Assembly (NCBI GenBank): GCA_964613795.1
Contig: CAZTJR010000007.1
Location: 1-64,000, forward strand
Length of the DNA: 64,000 bases
Reading direction: 5' to 3'
Source: Chromatocurvus sp964613795
Lineage (GTDB): Bacteria > Pseudomonadota > Gammaproteobacteria > Pseudomonadales > Halieaceae
Part shown: piece after piece, positions 39,635 through 49,138 of the stretch
Layout: the number at the start of each line of letters is the position of its first letter
How positions within the stretch are numbered: the first letter of the stretch is position 1
Position numbers and translations under genes: made by a program
Notes under the pieces: generated by a model
The model's input: the letters and a program-made list of their open reading frames with translations, nothing else
Told to the model about the DNA's origin: nothing
Databases searched by the model: none

Positions 39635-42600
39635 ATGCCTGACAACGATCCACAGTGGTACAAGGATGCAATCATCTATCAGCTGCACATCAAGGCATTT
39701 TTTGATGCAAATAACGATGGCAGTGGTGATTTCGCGGGACTGACGCAGAAGCTGGATTACATAACGGAACTCGGTGTTACGGCGATCTGGTTGTTGCCTT
39801 TCTATCCGTCGCCACTGCGCGACGATGGCTACGATATCGCAGAATATAAAGCGATTAACGAACGTTACGGGAAAATGGCCGATTTTCGCCGTTTTCTGCG
39901 CGAAGCTCATCGACGCGGTCTGAACGTGATTACCGAGCTTGTCATAAATCATACCTCGGACCAGCACCCCTGGTTTCAGCGCGCTCGCCGCGCGAAGCCA
40001 GGCTCGCCGTGGCGCGACTACTACGTCTGGAGTGAAACCGACCAGAAGCATCTGGATACGCGCATCATATTTACCGATACGGAGACCTCAAACTGGGAGT
40101 GGGATCCGGTGGCCCAGGCCTATTACTGGCACAGGTTCTTCTCCCATCAGCCCGATCTCAATTTTGACAATCCCCGGGTACTGAACGCTGTCATCAACGT
40201 CATGAAGTTCTGGCTCGATATGGGCGTCGATGGCCTGCGCCTGGATGCAATTCCCTATCTGTGTGAACGGGAGGGCACCAGTAACGAGAATCTGCCGGAA
40301 ACCCACGATGTCCTGAAGACACTGCGCCGCTGGGTCGACGAGCACTACGAATGCCGGCTGCTGCTCGGCGAGGCGAATCAGTGGCCCGAGGATGTGCTGC
40401 CGTATTTTGGCGACGCGGAACAGCCTGAATGCCACATGGCGTTTCATTTTCCGCTGATGCCGCGGATGTACATGGCTCTGGCGCAGGAAGACCGGCATCC
40501 GGTAATCGACATAATGGATCAGACGCCGGCGATACCAGAGGGCGCACAGTGGGCAGTATTCCTGCGTAACCACGATGAACTGACGTTGGAGATGGTCACC
40601 GATAGTGAGCGTGACTACCTCTGGAATTTCTATGCCAGCGATCCCCGCATGCGGATCAATATAGGCATTCGTCGCCGGCTGGCACCGCTCGTGGACAACG
40701 ATCGCAACAAGCTAGAGCTGCTCAACAGCATGCTGATGTCGATGCCGGGGACGCCGATTGTTTACTACGGGGACGAAATCGGGATGGGAGACAACATCTT
40801 CCTTGGCGATCGCGACAGCGTGCGCACCCCGATGCAATGGTCACCGGACCGGAATGGGGGCTTTTCCTCGGCTGATCCGGCGCGTCTCTATCTGCCGGCG
40901 GTGATGGATCCGATCTACGGCTACCAGGCGTGCAACGTGGAATCCCAGCGTCGAAACCCGTCGTCCTACCTCAACTGGATTCGTCGCCTGGTCGCTGTGC
41001 GCAAGGGCCAGGCGGCCTTCGGGCGCGGCACACTGCGCTTTCTTTATCCCGGCAATCGCAAGGTGCTGGCTTACCTCCGGGAGTATGGCGAGGAAATTAT
41101 TCTCTATGTCGCCAACCTTTCTGGTTCGGCACAACCAGTGGAGCTCGACCTGGCGGAATTTCGCGGCCGGGTACCGGTTGAACTGCTTGGCGACAGCCCG
41201 TTTCCGCCTGTCGGCGAGCTGCCCTATTTTCTAACGCTTTCACCACACGGTTTCTACTGGTTCAAGCTCACCACTGGTACGCCGGCACCAGAATGGCACA
41301 CTGAACCGGCCCTGGTCATACCGGAATTCCAAACTCTCGTGGCACCGCGGCACTGGCAAGACCTTGTCGATGAGCCCGCCAGAAGCAAGCTGGAAAACAT
41401 GATTCTGCCCGCGTTCTTCGGTAATCAGCGCTGGTTCTCCGGCAAGGAATCCGGTATCGACAGCATCCGCCTGGCAGACGCCCAGAAGCTGCCCACCACT
41501 GAAGTCGACTGTGTTTTGACCCTCGTTGATGTGACTTTGCGTAATGGCAGCGTGCAGCGTTATTTTCTGCCACTGAGTATTTACTGGGAACAGCGTGATC
41601 AGGAAGTCCGGGCGTTTCTGGAGGCCATTCTGTCGCGTGTGCGAAGCGGCAATCGTCCCGGTTTTCTGCTCGACGCCATGGGTGACGATCAGGCTATCCG
41701 GCGATTGCTCTCACGATTTGTTGCGGCAGCGCAGGGCGCCAGTGCGGAACAGGACAGCGCGCGCTTCAGGGTCACATCGAGCTTCCCCGAACAGGTGGAC
41801 ACCACAAGGGTACAGGTGACCAGAAATACGCCGGAGCAGAGCAACACCTCGGTCCGCATCGGTACCGACATGATTCTGAAAGCGTACAGGCAGCTTCATG
41901 CGGGCATTCATCCCGAGCTGGAAATCGGACGTTTCCTGACTGACGTCGTGCGCTACCCCAACGTCGCACCATTGCTCGGAACCCTGGAGCTTGTCGATAG
42001 CGAAGGCCAGTCCACGGCTCTCGCCGTACTGCAGGGGTTTGTTGAAAACCAGGGCGACGGCTGGAGCTATACGATGGATTATCTGTCCCGTCACCTGGAA
42101 AAGGTGCGCTTCGCAGACCCCGAAGACCCTGTCGAAGGCGACACGCATCCCGTGTTCATGGAACTGATGACCATTCTTGGGCAACGCGTGGCCGAACTTC
42201 ACCGGGCTTTCATGACACCCACCGACGACCCCGCCTTCACGCCGGAACCGGTGGTGGCAAACGATCGCAGTCGCTGGCTTCGACACATCGAGCAGTACAT
42301 GGATGCCGCAAGGAGGAGCCTGCAGCGGATACGCGATCTCGAGGGTGGCGCGATGCCGGTTGCCGACAGCCTGCTGCTGCGCTGGGATGAACTGGAGCGC
42401 GCCTGCGCCACGCTGGCACCGGAACACATTACGGCTCTGCGCACCCGTTGTCATGGCGATCTGCATCTCGGACAGGTGCTGATCGCCGGAAACGACTTCT
42501 TTATTGTCGATTTCGAGGGCGAACCCCTGCGGCCGGTCTCCGAGCGCCGCGACAAGCATGTCCCCCTGCGTGATATCGCCGGCCTGATGCGTTCGATTGA

Positions 42601-42922
42601 CTACGCCGCGCGGCTGGCGACGAAAGCCTACGTTGACAGATACCCCGACGAAGCAATGGGGTCGGCGCTTGAGGTGACGCAACAATGGCAGCGGCAGGCG
42701 CAGTCCGCACTGCTCGATGGCTATCGCGAGCATAGCGCCGGCTGCCTCGCATGTCCCTCCGAGACGAATGAGTTCGAGGGTCTGCTGGCACTTTTCATGC
42801 TGGAAAAGGCCTGTTACGAGGTCGTCTATGAAGCGAATAATCGGCCGGCCTGGACCTATATTCCAGCCTCCGGCCTGCTTGACTGGCTCGACCGTTACAG
42901 CGAGGCGACGGGCGATGGCTGA
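39635..42922 (+). CDS. treS: Trehalose synthase-maltokinase fusion (TreS-Mak)
   Basis: A 1095-residue fusion. Residues about 1-560 are TreS (GH13), which interconverts trehalose and maltose: W-Y-K-D-A-I-I-Y-Q-L-H, V-I-N-H-T-S, G-L-R-L-D-A-I-P-Y, L-L-G-E-A-N-Q-W and F-L-R-N-H-D-E-L. Residues about 570-1095 are maltokinase (Pep2/Mak), which phosphorylates maltose with ATP to maltose-1-phosphate: C-H-G-D-L-H-L-G-Q-V-L and I-V-D-F-E-G-E-P as kinase-loop motifs. The product feeds GlgE encoded just upstream, so trehalose can be channelled into glucan. Such fusions are known from many bacteria. The glgB start lies inside its last codons (8-nt overlap). Confidence 0.95.
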   Translation: MPDNDPQWYKDAIIYQLHIKAFFDANNDGSGDFAGLTQKLDYITELGVTAIWLLPFYPSPLRDDGYDIAEYKAINERYGKMADFRRFLREAHRRGLNVITELVINHTSDQHPWFQRARRAKPGSPWRDYYVWSETDQKHLDTRIIFTDTETSNWEWDPVAQAYYWHRFFSHQPDLNFDNPRVLNAVINVMKFWLDMGVDGLRLDAIPYLCEREGTSNENLPETHDVLKTLRRWVDEHYECRLLLGEANQWPEDVLPYFGDAEQPECHMAFHFPLMPRMYMALAQEDRHPVIDIMDQTPAIPEGAQWAVFLRNHDELTLEMVTDSERDYLWNFYASDPRMRINIGIRRRLAPLVDNDRNKLELLNSMLMSMPGTPIVYYGDEIGMGDNIFLGDRDSVRTPMQWSPDRNGGFSSADPARLYLPAVMDPIYGYQACNVESQRRNPSSYLNWIRRLVAVRKGQAAFGRGTLRFLYPGNRKVLAYLREYGEEIILYVANLSGSAQPVELDLAEFRGRVPVELLGDSPFPPVGELPYFLTLSPHGFYWFKLTTGTPAPEWHTEPALVIPEFQTLVAPRHWQDLVDEPARSKLENMILPAFFGNQRWFSGKESGIDSIRLADAQKLPTTEVDCVLTLVDVTLRNGSVQRYFLPLSIYWEQRDQEVRAFLEAILSRVRSGNRPGFLLDAMGDDQAIRRLLSRFVAAAQGASAEQDSARFRVTSSFPEQVDTTRVQVTRNTPEQSNTSVRIGTDMILKAYRQLHAGIHPELEIGRFLTDVVRYPNVAPLLGTLELVDSEGQSTALAVLQGFVENQGDGWSYTMDYLSRHLEKVRFADPEDPVEGDTHPVFMELMTILGQRVAELHRAFMTPTDDPAFTPEPVVANDRSRWLRHIEQYMDAARRSLQRIRDLEGGAMPVADSLLLRWDELERACATLAPEHITALRTRCHGDLHLGQVLIAGNDFFIVDFEGEPLRPVSERRDKHVPLRDIAGLMRSIDYAARLATKAYVDRYPDEAMGSALEVTQQWQRQAQSALLDGYREHSAGCLACPSETNEFEGLLALFMLEKACYEVVYEANNRPAWTYIPASGLLDWLDRYSEATGDG

Positions 42923-45152
42923 TATACAGACAGACATTCATGCAGTTGTGAACGGCGAGCATCCCGATCCCTTTGCCTTTCTGGGTATGCATCCCGAGGA
43001 ATCGTCTGGCCTGTGTGTGCGGGCCTTTCTGCCCGGCGCTGAATCCGTAACCGTCATTGATGCGCATACGCACAGGACGCTGGGCCAGCTCGCGTGCCTG
43101 CATCCGGACGGTCTGTTCTCGGCAAGGGTCTCAGGAAGCGCCCCGCCCTTTCCCTATCGGCTGAAGGTTCGTTTCGGCGGCAAAGAACACGAGGTCGATG
43201 ACCCGTTCCGCTTCGGACCGGTGCTCGGCGAACTGGACCGTCACCTGCTGGCGGAGGGCAGACACCAGCGGGCCTATGAAAAACTGGGCGCGAATTACAT
43301 GACTCACGAAGGGGTCGAGGGTGTCGCCTTTGCGGTGTGGGCACCCAATGCGCAGCGCGTCAGTCTCGTGGGTGTTTTCAACGCATGGGATGGTCGTCGT
43401 CATCCCATGCGGCGGCATGAGGGCGCGGGATTCTGGGAAATATTCATTCCCGGTTTGCCGGAAGGTGCTGCCTACAAGTACGAGATCATTGGAGACCGCG
43501 GCCAGCGGCTGCCGTTGAAGTCCGACCCCTTTGCACGATTCTGCGAGCGTTCTCCTGCGACAGCGTCACTCACGTGGGATCCCACACGCTACAAATGGGG
43601 TGACAGTCAGTGGATGGATGCGCGTGCTTCGGCCGCCGGTCGCGACGCGCCGATCTCGATCTATGAAGTACACCTCGGGTCATGGCGCCGCGTGCAGGAT
43701 GAGGGCAGCCGTTATCTCAACTATCGCGAACAGGCCGCTGAGCTTATTCCCTATGTGGTTGACATGGGGTTCACTCATGTCGAGCTGCTGCCGGTAAGCG
43801 AGCACCCCTTTGACGGTTCCTGGGGCTATCAGCCAATAGGGCTTTTCGCGCCTACCAGTCGCTTTGGGACCCCGGATGACTTTTGCTACTTCGTTGATCA
43901 ATGCCATCAGCATGGGCTCGGTGTGATCATTGATTGGGTGCCGGCACACTTTCCGGAGGACGCCCACGGCCTCGTTCGCTTTGACGGGACGGCGCTGTAC
44001 GAGCATGAAGATCCTCGCCAGGGACGACATCACGGCTGGGGTACGCTGATTTATAATTTCGGGCGTCGGGAAGTAGCGAATTTCCTGATCAGCAACGCGG
44101 TGTTCTGGGCCGAGCAGTACCATATTGACGGACTGCGGGTAGACGCCGTCGCATCCATGCTGTACCTGGACTACGATCGGGAACCCGGTGAGTGGATCCC
44201 GAACCGCTTCGGCGGCAATGAAAACCTCGATGCCGTCGCGTTTATCAAAGAGTTGAATGAGCAGTTTCACGGCCTCGGATCGGGTGTTTTTACCGCGGCA
44301 GAGGAATCCACGGCATGGCCCATGGTATCGCGGCCGACCTACTTGGGCGGGCTCGGCTTTAGCTACAAATGGAACATGGGCTGGATGCATGACACGCTCA
44401 ACTATGTCCACACGGACCCCGTCTACCGGCGTTATCACCACGAAAAGCTCACCTTTGGTCTGGTCTATGCCTTCAGCGAGAATTTCATGTTGCCCCTCTC
44501 GCATGACGAGGTGGTACACGGCAAGGGATCCCTGATCAACAAGATGCCCGGCGACGAATGGCGCAGATTCGCCAATCTGCGCGCCTATTTTGGTTTCATG
44601 TTTGCTCATCCCGGCAAGAAATTGATGTTCATGGGTGGCGAATTCGCCCAACAGCGGGAGTGGAACCACGATCATTCGCTGGACTGGCACTTGCTGGATG
44701 CACCACGGCATCGTGGCATGCAGGCTCTGGTAAAAGATCTTAATCACTTTTATCGGGACAGCACCGCGCTCCATGAACTGGATTGTGAAGCAGCGGGATT
44801 CTCCTGGGTCGATGGCGCTGATGTTGAGAACAGCGTTATCGCCTTTTTGCGCTGGTCGTCAGACGGCACCGGCTGTGTGCTGGTGATATGCAATTTCACG
44901 CCGATCGTTCGCGATAACTACCGGGTTGGAGTCCCTTTCGCCGGTTACTGGCGGGAAAGACTCAATACCGATGCCGGTTGTTACGGTGGCGGCGACGTCG
45001 GCAGCGGGGGTGGTGCGGTAGCGCGCGAGGAGGCTTCGCACAGTCAGCCTTTCTCGTTGTGCCTGACGCTTCCACCATTGGCGACGGTGTATCTCGAACC
45101 ACGGGATTCAGCTGCGAGTCCGGATATGCCACAGCGGGGAGAGGAAGCGTAG
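42915..45152 (+). CDS. glgB: 1,4-alpha-glucan branching enzyme
   Basis: A 745-residue GH13 enzyme that introduces alpha-1,6 branches into linear glucan. An N-terminal N1 domain (H-P-D-P-F-A-F-L-G-M-H) and CBM48 (F-A-V-W-A-P-N-A-Q-R-V-S-L-V-G) come first. The barrel has G-L-R-V-D-A-V-A-S-M-L-Y-L-D-Y, A-E-E-S-T-A-W-P and L-S-H-D-E-V-V-H-G-K-G-S-L. Start ATG 42915 overlaps the treS-mak stop by 8 nt; a longer open frame upstream is inside treS and not homologous. The gene abuts glgX with no gap. It acts on the chains extended by GlgE. Confidence 0.95.
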   Translation: MADIQTDIHAVVNGEHPDPFAFLGMHPEESSGLCVRAFLPGAESVTVIDAHTHRTLGQLACLHPDGLFSARVSGSAPPFPYRLKVRFGGKEHEVDDPFRFGPVLGELDRHLLAEGRHQRAYEKLGANYMTHEGVEGVAFAVWAPNAQRVSLVGVFNAWDGRRHPMRRHEGAGFWEIFIPGLPEGAAYKYEIIGDRGQRLPLKSDPFARFCERSPATASLTWDPTRYKWGDSQWMDARASAAGRDAPISIYEVHLGSWRRVQDEGSRYLNYREQAAELIPYVVDMGFTHVELLPVSEHPFDGSWGYQPIGLFAPTSRFGTPDDFCYFVDQCHQHGLGVIIDWVPAHFPEDAHGLVRFDGTALYEHEDPRQGRHHGWGTLIYNFGRREVANFLISNAVFWAEQYHIDGLRVDAVASMLYLDYDREPGEWIPNRFGGNENLDAVAFIKELNEQFHGLGSGVFTAAEESTAWPMVSRPTYLGGLGFSYKWNMGWMHDTLNYVHTDPVYRRYHHEKLTFGLVYAFSENFMLPLSHDEVVHGKGSLINKMPGDEWRRFANLRAYFGFMFAHPGKKLMFMGGEFAQQREWNHDHSLDWHLLDAPRHRGMQALVKDLNHFYRDSTALHELDCEAAGFSWVDGADVENSVIAFLRWSSDGTGCVLVICNFTPIVRDNYRVGVPFAGYWRERLNTDAGCYGGGDVGSGGGAVAREEASHSQPFSLCLTLPPLATVYLEPRDSAASPDMPQRGEEA

Positions 45153-47300
45153 ATGACTGCAACCAAGGGCATCAGAGTCTGGCCTGGCGAGCCCTATCCC
45201 CTGGGTGCGACATGGGATGGCAGCGGTGTGAATTTCGCGCTGTTTTCCGCGAATGCCGAGAAGGTGGAGTTATGCCTGTTTAACGATAGCGGCACCCGCG
45301 AACTATCGCGCGTGACGCTGCACGAATACACCAACCAGATCTGGCACGGCTATCTGCCTGATATTCGCGCCGGACAGCTTTACGGTTATCGTGTTTATGG
45401 ACCTTACGAGCCAGAGAAGGGTCATCGCTTCAATCATCACAAGCTGTTGCTCGATCCGTACGCAAAAGCCCTGCATGGAACCTTTAAATGGAGCGACGCT
45501 CACTTTGGCTACACGATCGGTGACGAGCGCGCGGATCTGTCATTCGACACACGCGACAGTGCGCAGGGCATGCCCAAATGCAGCGTCGTCGATACCGCAT
45601 TCACCTGGGGTCGGGATAGGGCGCCCGCGCATCAGTGGCATCAAACGCTGATCTATGAAATGCACGTACGGGGTTTCACGCTCAACAGTGAACAGGTGGC
45701 GCCGCAGTTTCGTGGCACTTTCGCCGGACTTTCCGACCCGTCGATCATCGGCTACCTGCGGGACCTGGGCGTTACGGCCGTTGAACTGCTTCCCGTGCAT
45801 GCTTTCATCGATGAGCGCGAGCTGACCAGCCGCGGTCTGAGTAACTACTGGGGCTACAATTCGCTCGCTTTCTTTGCCCCACATTCCGCCTATCTGTCTT
45901 CCGGCGCCCTGGAGGAGTTCAAGACCTGCATCCACCTGCTGCATGATGCCAACATCGAGGTTTTGCTCGACGTCGTCTACAACCATACCGCCGAGGGTAA
46001 CCATCTCGGTCCCACCCTGAGTCTGCGTGGCATCGATAACGCGGTGTATTACAAACTGGTTGAGGATAATCCCCGTTACTACAATGACTTTACCGGCTGC
46101 GGCAATGCGCTGAACCTTCGCCAGCACCGGGTTTTGCAACTGGTGATGGATTCCCTGCGCTACTGGGTAGAGGAAATGCATGTCGATGGTTTCCGCTTCG
46201 ACCTCGCGACGACACTCGCACGTGACCGCGTCAGCTACGATCTGCACTCGGGCTTTCTCGACGCCGTTTCACAGGATCCCGTGCTGTCCAGGGTGAAGCT
46301 GATCGCGGAACCCTGGGACGTCGGTGAGGACGGCTACCAGCTGGGCCAGTTTCCCGCCGGCTGGGCCGAGTGGAACGATCAGTACAGGGATGTGGTGCGC
46401 CGCTTCTGGCGGGGCGAGGAAGGCCTGGTTGCGGAGCTGGCGTCGCGTGTCACCGGGTCCAGCGATATCTTCGATAATCGCGGGCGCCACCCCTGGGCCA
46501 GCATCAACTTCGTCACGGCGCACGACGGTTTCACTTTGCATGATCTTGTCAGTTATGCCGAGAAACACAACGAAGCGAATCTTGAGGACAATCAGGACGG
46601 CAGCGACGCCAATTTCAGCGATAACCATGGCGTTGAAGGAAAGACAGACGACCCGGAGATCCGCGCGCTGCGGTTGCGCCAGGAGAAGAATATTCTGGCA
46701 ACGCTGCTGTTGTCCGAGGGAACACCGATGTTGACGGCGGGTGACGAGGTCGCCCGCTCCCAACAGGGCAGCAATAACGCGTATTGCCAGGATAACGAGA
46801 TCAGCTGGGTCAACTGGTCCCGGATCGACGAAGACGGGCACCGACTCGCGGACTTCGTTCGCGCGCTGGTGCGATTACGTGACGAGCACGTCGTATTCCA
46901 TCGCTATCGCTTCTTTCACGGCCAGCCGGTGCCGGGCACGAACATCAAGGATATTGTCTGGCTGCGGCCTGACGGAGAGGAAAAAACCGAGCAAGACTGG
47001 GATATACCCTCTGTCAGATACCTGGGCTACGTGTTGAGTGGCGAGGCCGGCGAGTACCACGTGACGGCCCGTGGAGAACCGGAGCCGGACGATACCTTCC
47101 TCGTGATGCTGAACGCGCAGGAGGAAGAAATCAGCTATCGATTGCCTTCAGTGGATGGCAGCGGCCCGTGGCAGGTGGTCTTCGACACTTGGTACGAGGA
47201 CAGCTTCTGCGTCCCTGAAGCAGTGGTCGAAGGCGATGCTTATACGGTGAATCCGCGTTCCTTTGTGCTGATGGTACGGACTCCCCCGACGGCATCATGA
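45153..47300 (+). CDS. glgX: Glycogen debranching enzyme GlgX
   Basis: A 715-residue GH13 isoamylase-type enzyme that hydrolyses alpha-1,6 branch points in glycogen. It begins with a CBM48 (G-A-T-W-D-G-S-G-V-N-F-A-L-F-S), then the barrel with D-V-V-Y-N-H-T-A-E-G, D-G-F-R-F-D-L-A-T-T-L (nucleophile), L-I-A-E-P-W-D-V-G (acid) and V-T-A-H-D-G-F-T-L. Size and motifs match GlgX/TreX. In this operon its linear products would be substrates for TreY and MalQ. The start directly follows the glgB stop and its end overlaps treZ by 4 nt. Confidence 0.95.
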   Translation: MTATKGIRVWPGEPYPLGATWDGSGVNFALFSANAEKVELCLFNDSGTRELSRVTLHEYTNQIWHGYLPDIRAGQLYGYRVYGPYEPEKGHRFNHHKLLLDPYAKALHGTFKWSDAHFGYTIGDERADLSFDTRDSAQGMPKCSVVDTAFTWGRDRAPAHQWHQTLIYEMHVRGFTLNSEQVAPQFRGTFAGLSDPSIIGYLRDLGVTAVELLPVHAFIDERELTSRGLSNYWGYNSLAFFAPHSAYLSSGALEEFKTCIHLLHDANIEVLLDVVYNHTAEGNHLGPTLSLRGIDNAVYYKLVEDNPRYYNDFTGCGNALNLRQHRVLQLVMDSLRYWVEEMHVDGFRFDLATTLARDRVSYDLHSGFLDAVSQDPVLSRVKLIAEPWDVGEDGYQLGQFPAGWAEWNDQYRDVVRRFWRGEEGLVAELASRVTGSSDIFDNRGRHPWASINFVTAHDGFTLHDLVSYAEKHNEANLEDNQDGSDANFSDNHGVEGKTDDPEIRALRLRQEKNILATLLLSEGTPMLTAGDEVARSQQGSNNAYCQDNEISWVNWSRIDEDGHRLADFVRALVRLRDEHVVFHRYRFFHGQPVPGTNIKDIVWLRPDGEEKTEQDWDIPSVRYLGYVLSGEAGEYHVTARGEPEPDDTFLVMLNAQEEEISYRLPSVDGSGPWQVVFDTWYEDSFCVPEAVVEGDAYTVNPRSFVLMVRTPPTAS

Positions 47301-49138
47301 GACGTGCGCATCACATGCCATTCGGCTGTGAGCCTGCCAGTGACGGCAGCGCGCGGTTCCGCTTGTGGGCACCCAGTGTTCAGTCGGTATCCCTGGAATA
47401 TCGCCGGCCACACAACGATTGGCAGTTGTGCACCATGCAGGCAGTCGGCGATGGCTGGTTTGAATGCCGGGTGGAAGACTGTGGTGCGGGCAGCCATTAC
47501 CGGTTTCTGATGGCTGATGGCGCACGTGTGCCGGACCCGGCCAGTCGTTATCAGCCGAGCGGCGTCCACGCCTTTAGCGAGGTGATCGACCCGTCCGCAT
47601 TCGCCTGGCAAGACGCTGACTGGTGCGGCCGGCCGTGGGCGCAGGTTGTCCTGTACGAACTGCACCTGGGCTGCTTCAGTCCCGACGGGGGATACCGCGG
47701 CTTACTTCAACGCCTGGATCATCTGGTGGAGCTCGGCATTACGGCCATTGAGCTGATGCCGCTGTCGCAGACTCCGGGCAAGCGGAACTGGGGCTATGAT
47801 GGTGTCTATCCTTACGCGCCGGACAGTGCCTATGGACGACCGGACGCGCTGAAAACGCTGGTGCAGGAAGCGCATCGCCGCGGCCTGATGGTTTTTCTGG
47901 ACGTGGTGTACAACCACTTTGGGCCCGAGGGCAACTACCTGCACGCCTACGCGCGCGATTTTTTTACCGAGCGCCACCAGACACCGTGGGGTCCCGCGAT
48001 CAACCTCGATGGTCCTGGCAGTTCTACTGTGCGCGATTTTTTCATTCACAATGCGCTGTACTGGCTGCAGGAATATCATCTGGATGGTCTCCGGCTCGAT
48101 GCGGTGCACGCGCTTTACGATGATTCGCCGCTGCATTTCCTAGAAGAGCTCGCTGCCCGGGTTCACGATCATGTCGGACCCGATCGCTACGTGCACCTGG
48201 TTCTCGAAAACGACAACAATGCCGCACATTACCTGCGCTCCGCATCCAGTCAGCGGGCGCTCTATGACGCCCAATGGAATGATGACTTCCATCATGCGAT
48301 TCATACCCTTCTGACCGGCGAGTCCGCGGGCTACTATGCCGACTACGCTGATCGACCGCTGTCGCATCTGGCGCGCTGCCTGACTCAGGGCTTCGCCTAC
48401 CAGGGCGACTATTCGGTCTATCGAAAGGCGTCGCGGGGAGAAAGCAGCGCGGCACTGCCACCGTCGGCGTTCGTTGCTTTCATGCAGAACCATGACCAGA
48501 TAGGCAATCGCGCCTTTGGTGAGCGGCTGTGCTCCTTGGCCTGCGACCAGGCCCTGAAGGCCCTGGCCTCCATCCTGTTGCTGGGGCCCGCCCCTCCGCT
48601 GCTGTTCATGGGGGAGGAATGGGCAACCAGACGGCCGTTCCTGTATTTCTGTGATGTTGAGGACGAGCTCGCCGTGGCTGTACGCGAGGGACGCAGGCGC
48701 GAATTCGACCACTTTCCGGAGTTCAATGACGCTGCTTCAAGTCGACGCATTCCCGATCCCAATGCCGTCGAGACTTTCGCATCCAGTTGCCTTGACTGGC
48801 GCGAGCTAGACGAGGCGCACCACCTCGAATGGCTGGCCTTCTATCAGCGACTGCTGGGGATCCGGCGCGATCATGTCGCGCCGCTGTTGCCGCTGCTGCA
48901 TACCGGCAACGTCGAGTGCGACGCTGTTGGCGAGTATCTGGCAGTGCGCTGGATGGCACCGGGTGTTGTTCTCACCTTAGTAGCGAACCTCTCTGATGCC
49001 GCGACAGTAATCCCGCTGCGGGAACTGGCGGGAGACCTTCTGTTCCACAACAGTCCGCTGCTGCGCCAGGATTGCCGTCATGCCGCACAGGCTTGGCACG
49101 TGAGCTGGTATCTCGATTGTTCTGGAGCGATTACGTGA
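47297..49138 (+). CDS. treZ: Malto-oligosyltrehalose trehalohydrolase
   Basis: A 613-residue GH13 enzyme that cleaves trehalose from the end of maltooligosyl-trehalose made by TreY. It has an N-terminal E-set (F-R-L-W-A-P-S-V-Q-S-V-S-L) and a barrel with D-V-V-Y-N-H-F-G-P-E-G-N-Y, G-L-R-L-D-A-V-H-A-L (nucleophile), H-L-V-L-E-N-D-N-N (acid) and M-Q-N-H-D-Q-I-G-N-R-A-F-G. The last motifs are distinctive for TreZ as opposed to GlgB. It overlaps glgX by ATGA and malQ by GTGA. TreY is two genes downstream, with malQ between the usual pair. Confidence 0.95.
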   Translation: MRRAHHMPFGCEPASDGSARFRLWAPSVQSVSLEYRRPHNDWQLCTMQAVGDGWFECRVEDCGAGSHYRFLMADGARVPDPASRYQPSGVHAFSEVIDPSAFAWQDADWCGRPWAQVVLYELHLGCFSPDGGYRGLLQRLDHLVELGITAIELMPLSQTPGKRNWGYDGVYPYAPDSAYGRPDALKTLVQEAHRRGLMVFLDVVYNHFGPEGNYLHAYARDFFTERHQTPWGPAINLDGPGSSTVRDFFIHNALYWLQEYHLDGLRLDAVHALYDDSPLHFLEELAARVHDHVGPDRYVHLVLENDNNAAHYLRSASSQRALYDAQWNDDFHHAIHTLLTGESAGYYADYADRPLSHLARCLTQGFAYQGDYSVYRKASRGESSAALPPSAFVAFMQNHDQIGNRAFGERLCSLACDQALKALASILLLGPAPPLLFMGEEWATRRPFLYFCDVEDELAVAVREGRRREFDHFPEFNDAASSRRIPDPNAVETFASSCLDWRELDEAHHLEWLAFYQRLLGIRRDHVAPLLPLLHTGNVECDAVGEYLAVRWMAPGVVLTLVANLSDAATVIPLRELAGDLLFHNSPLLRQDCRHAAQAWHVSWYLDCSGAIT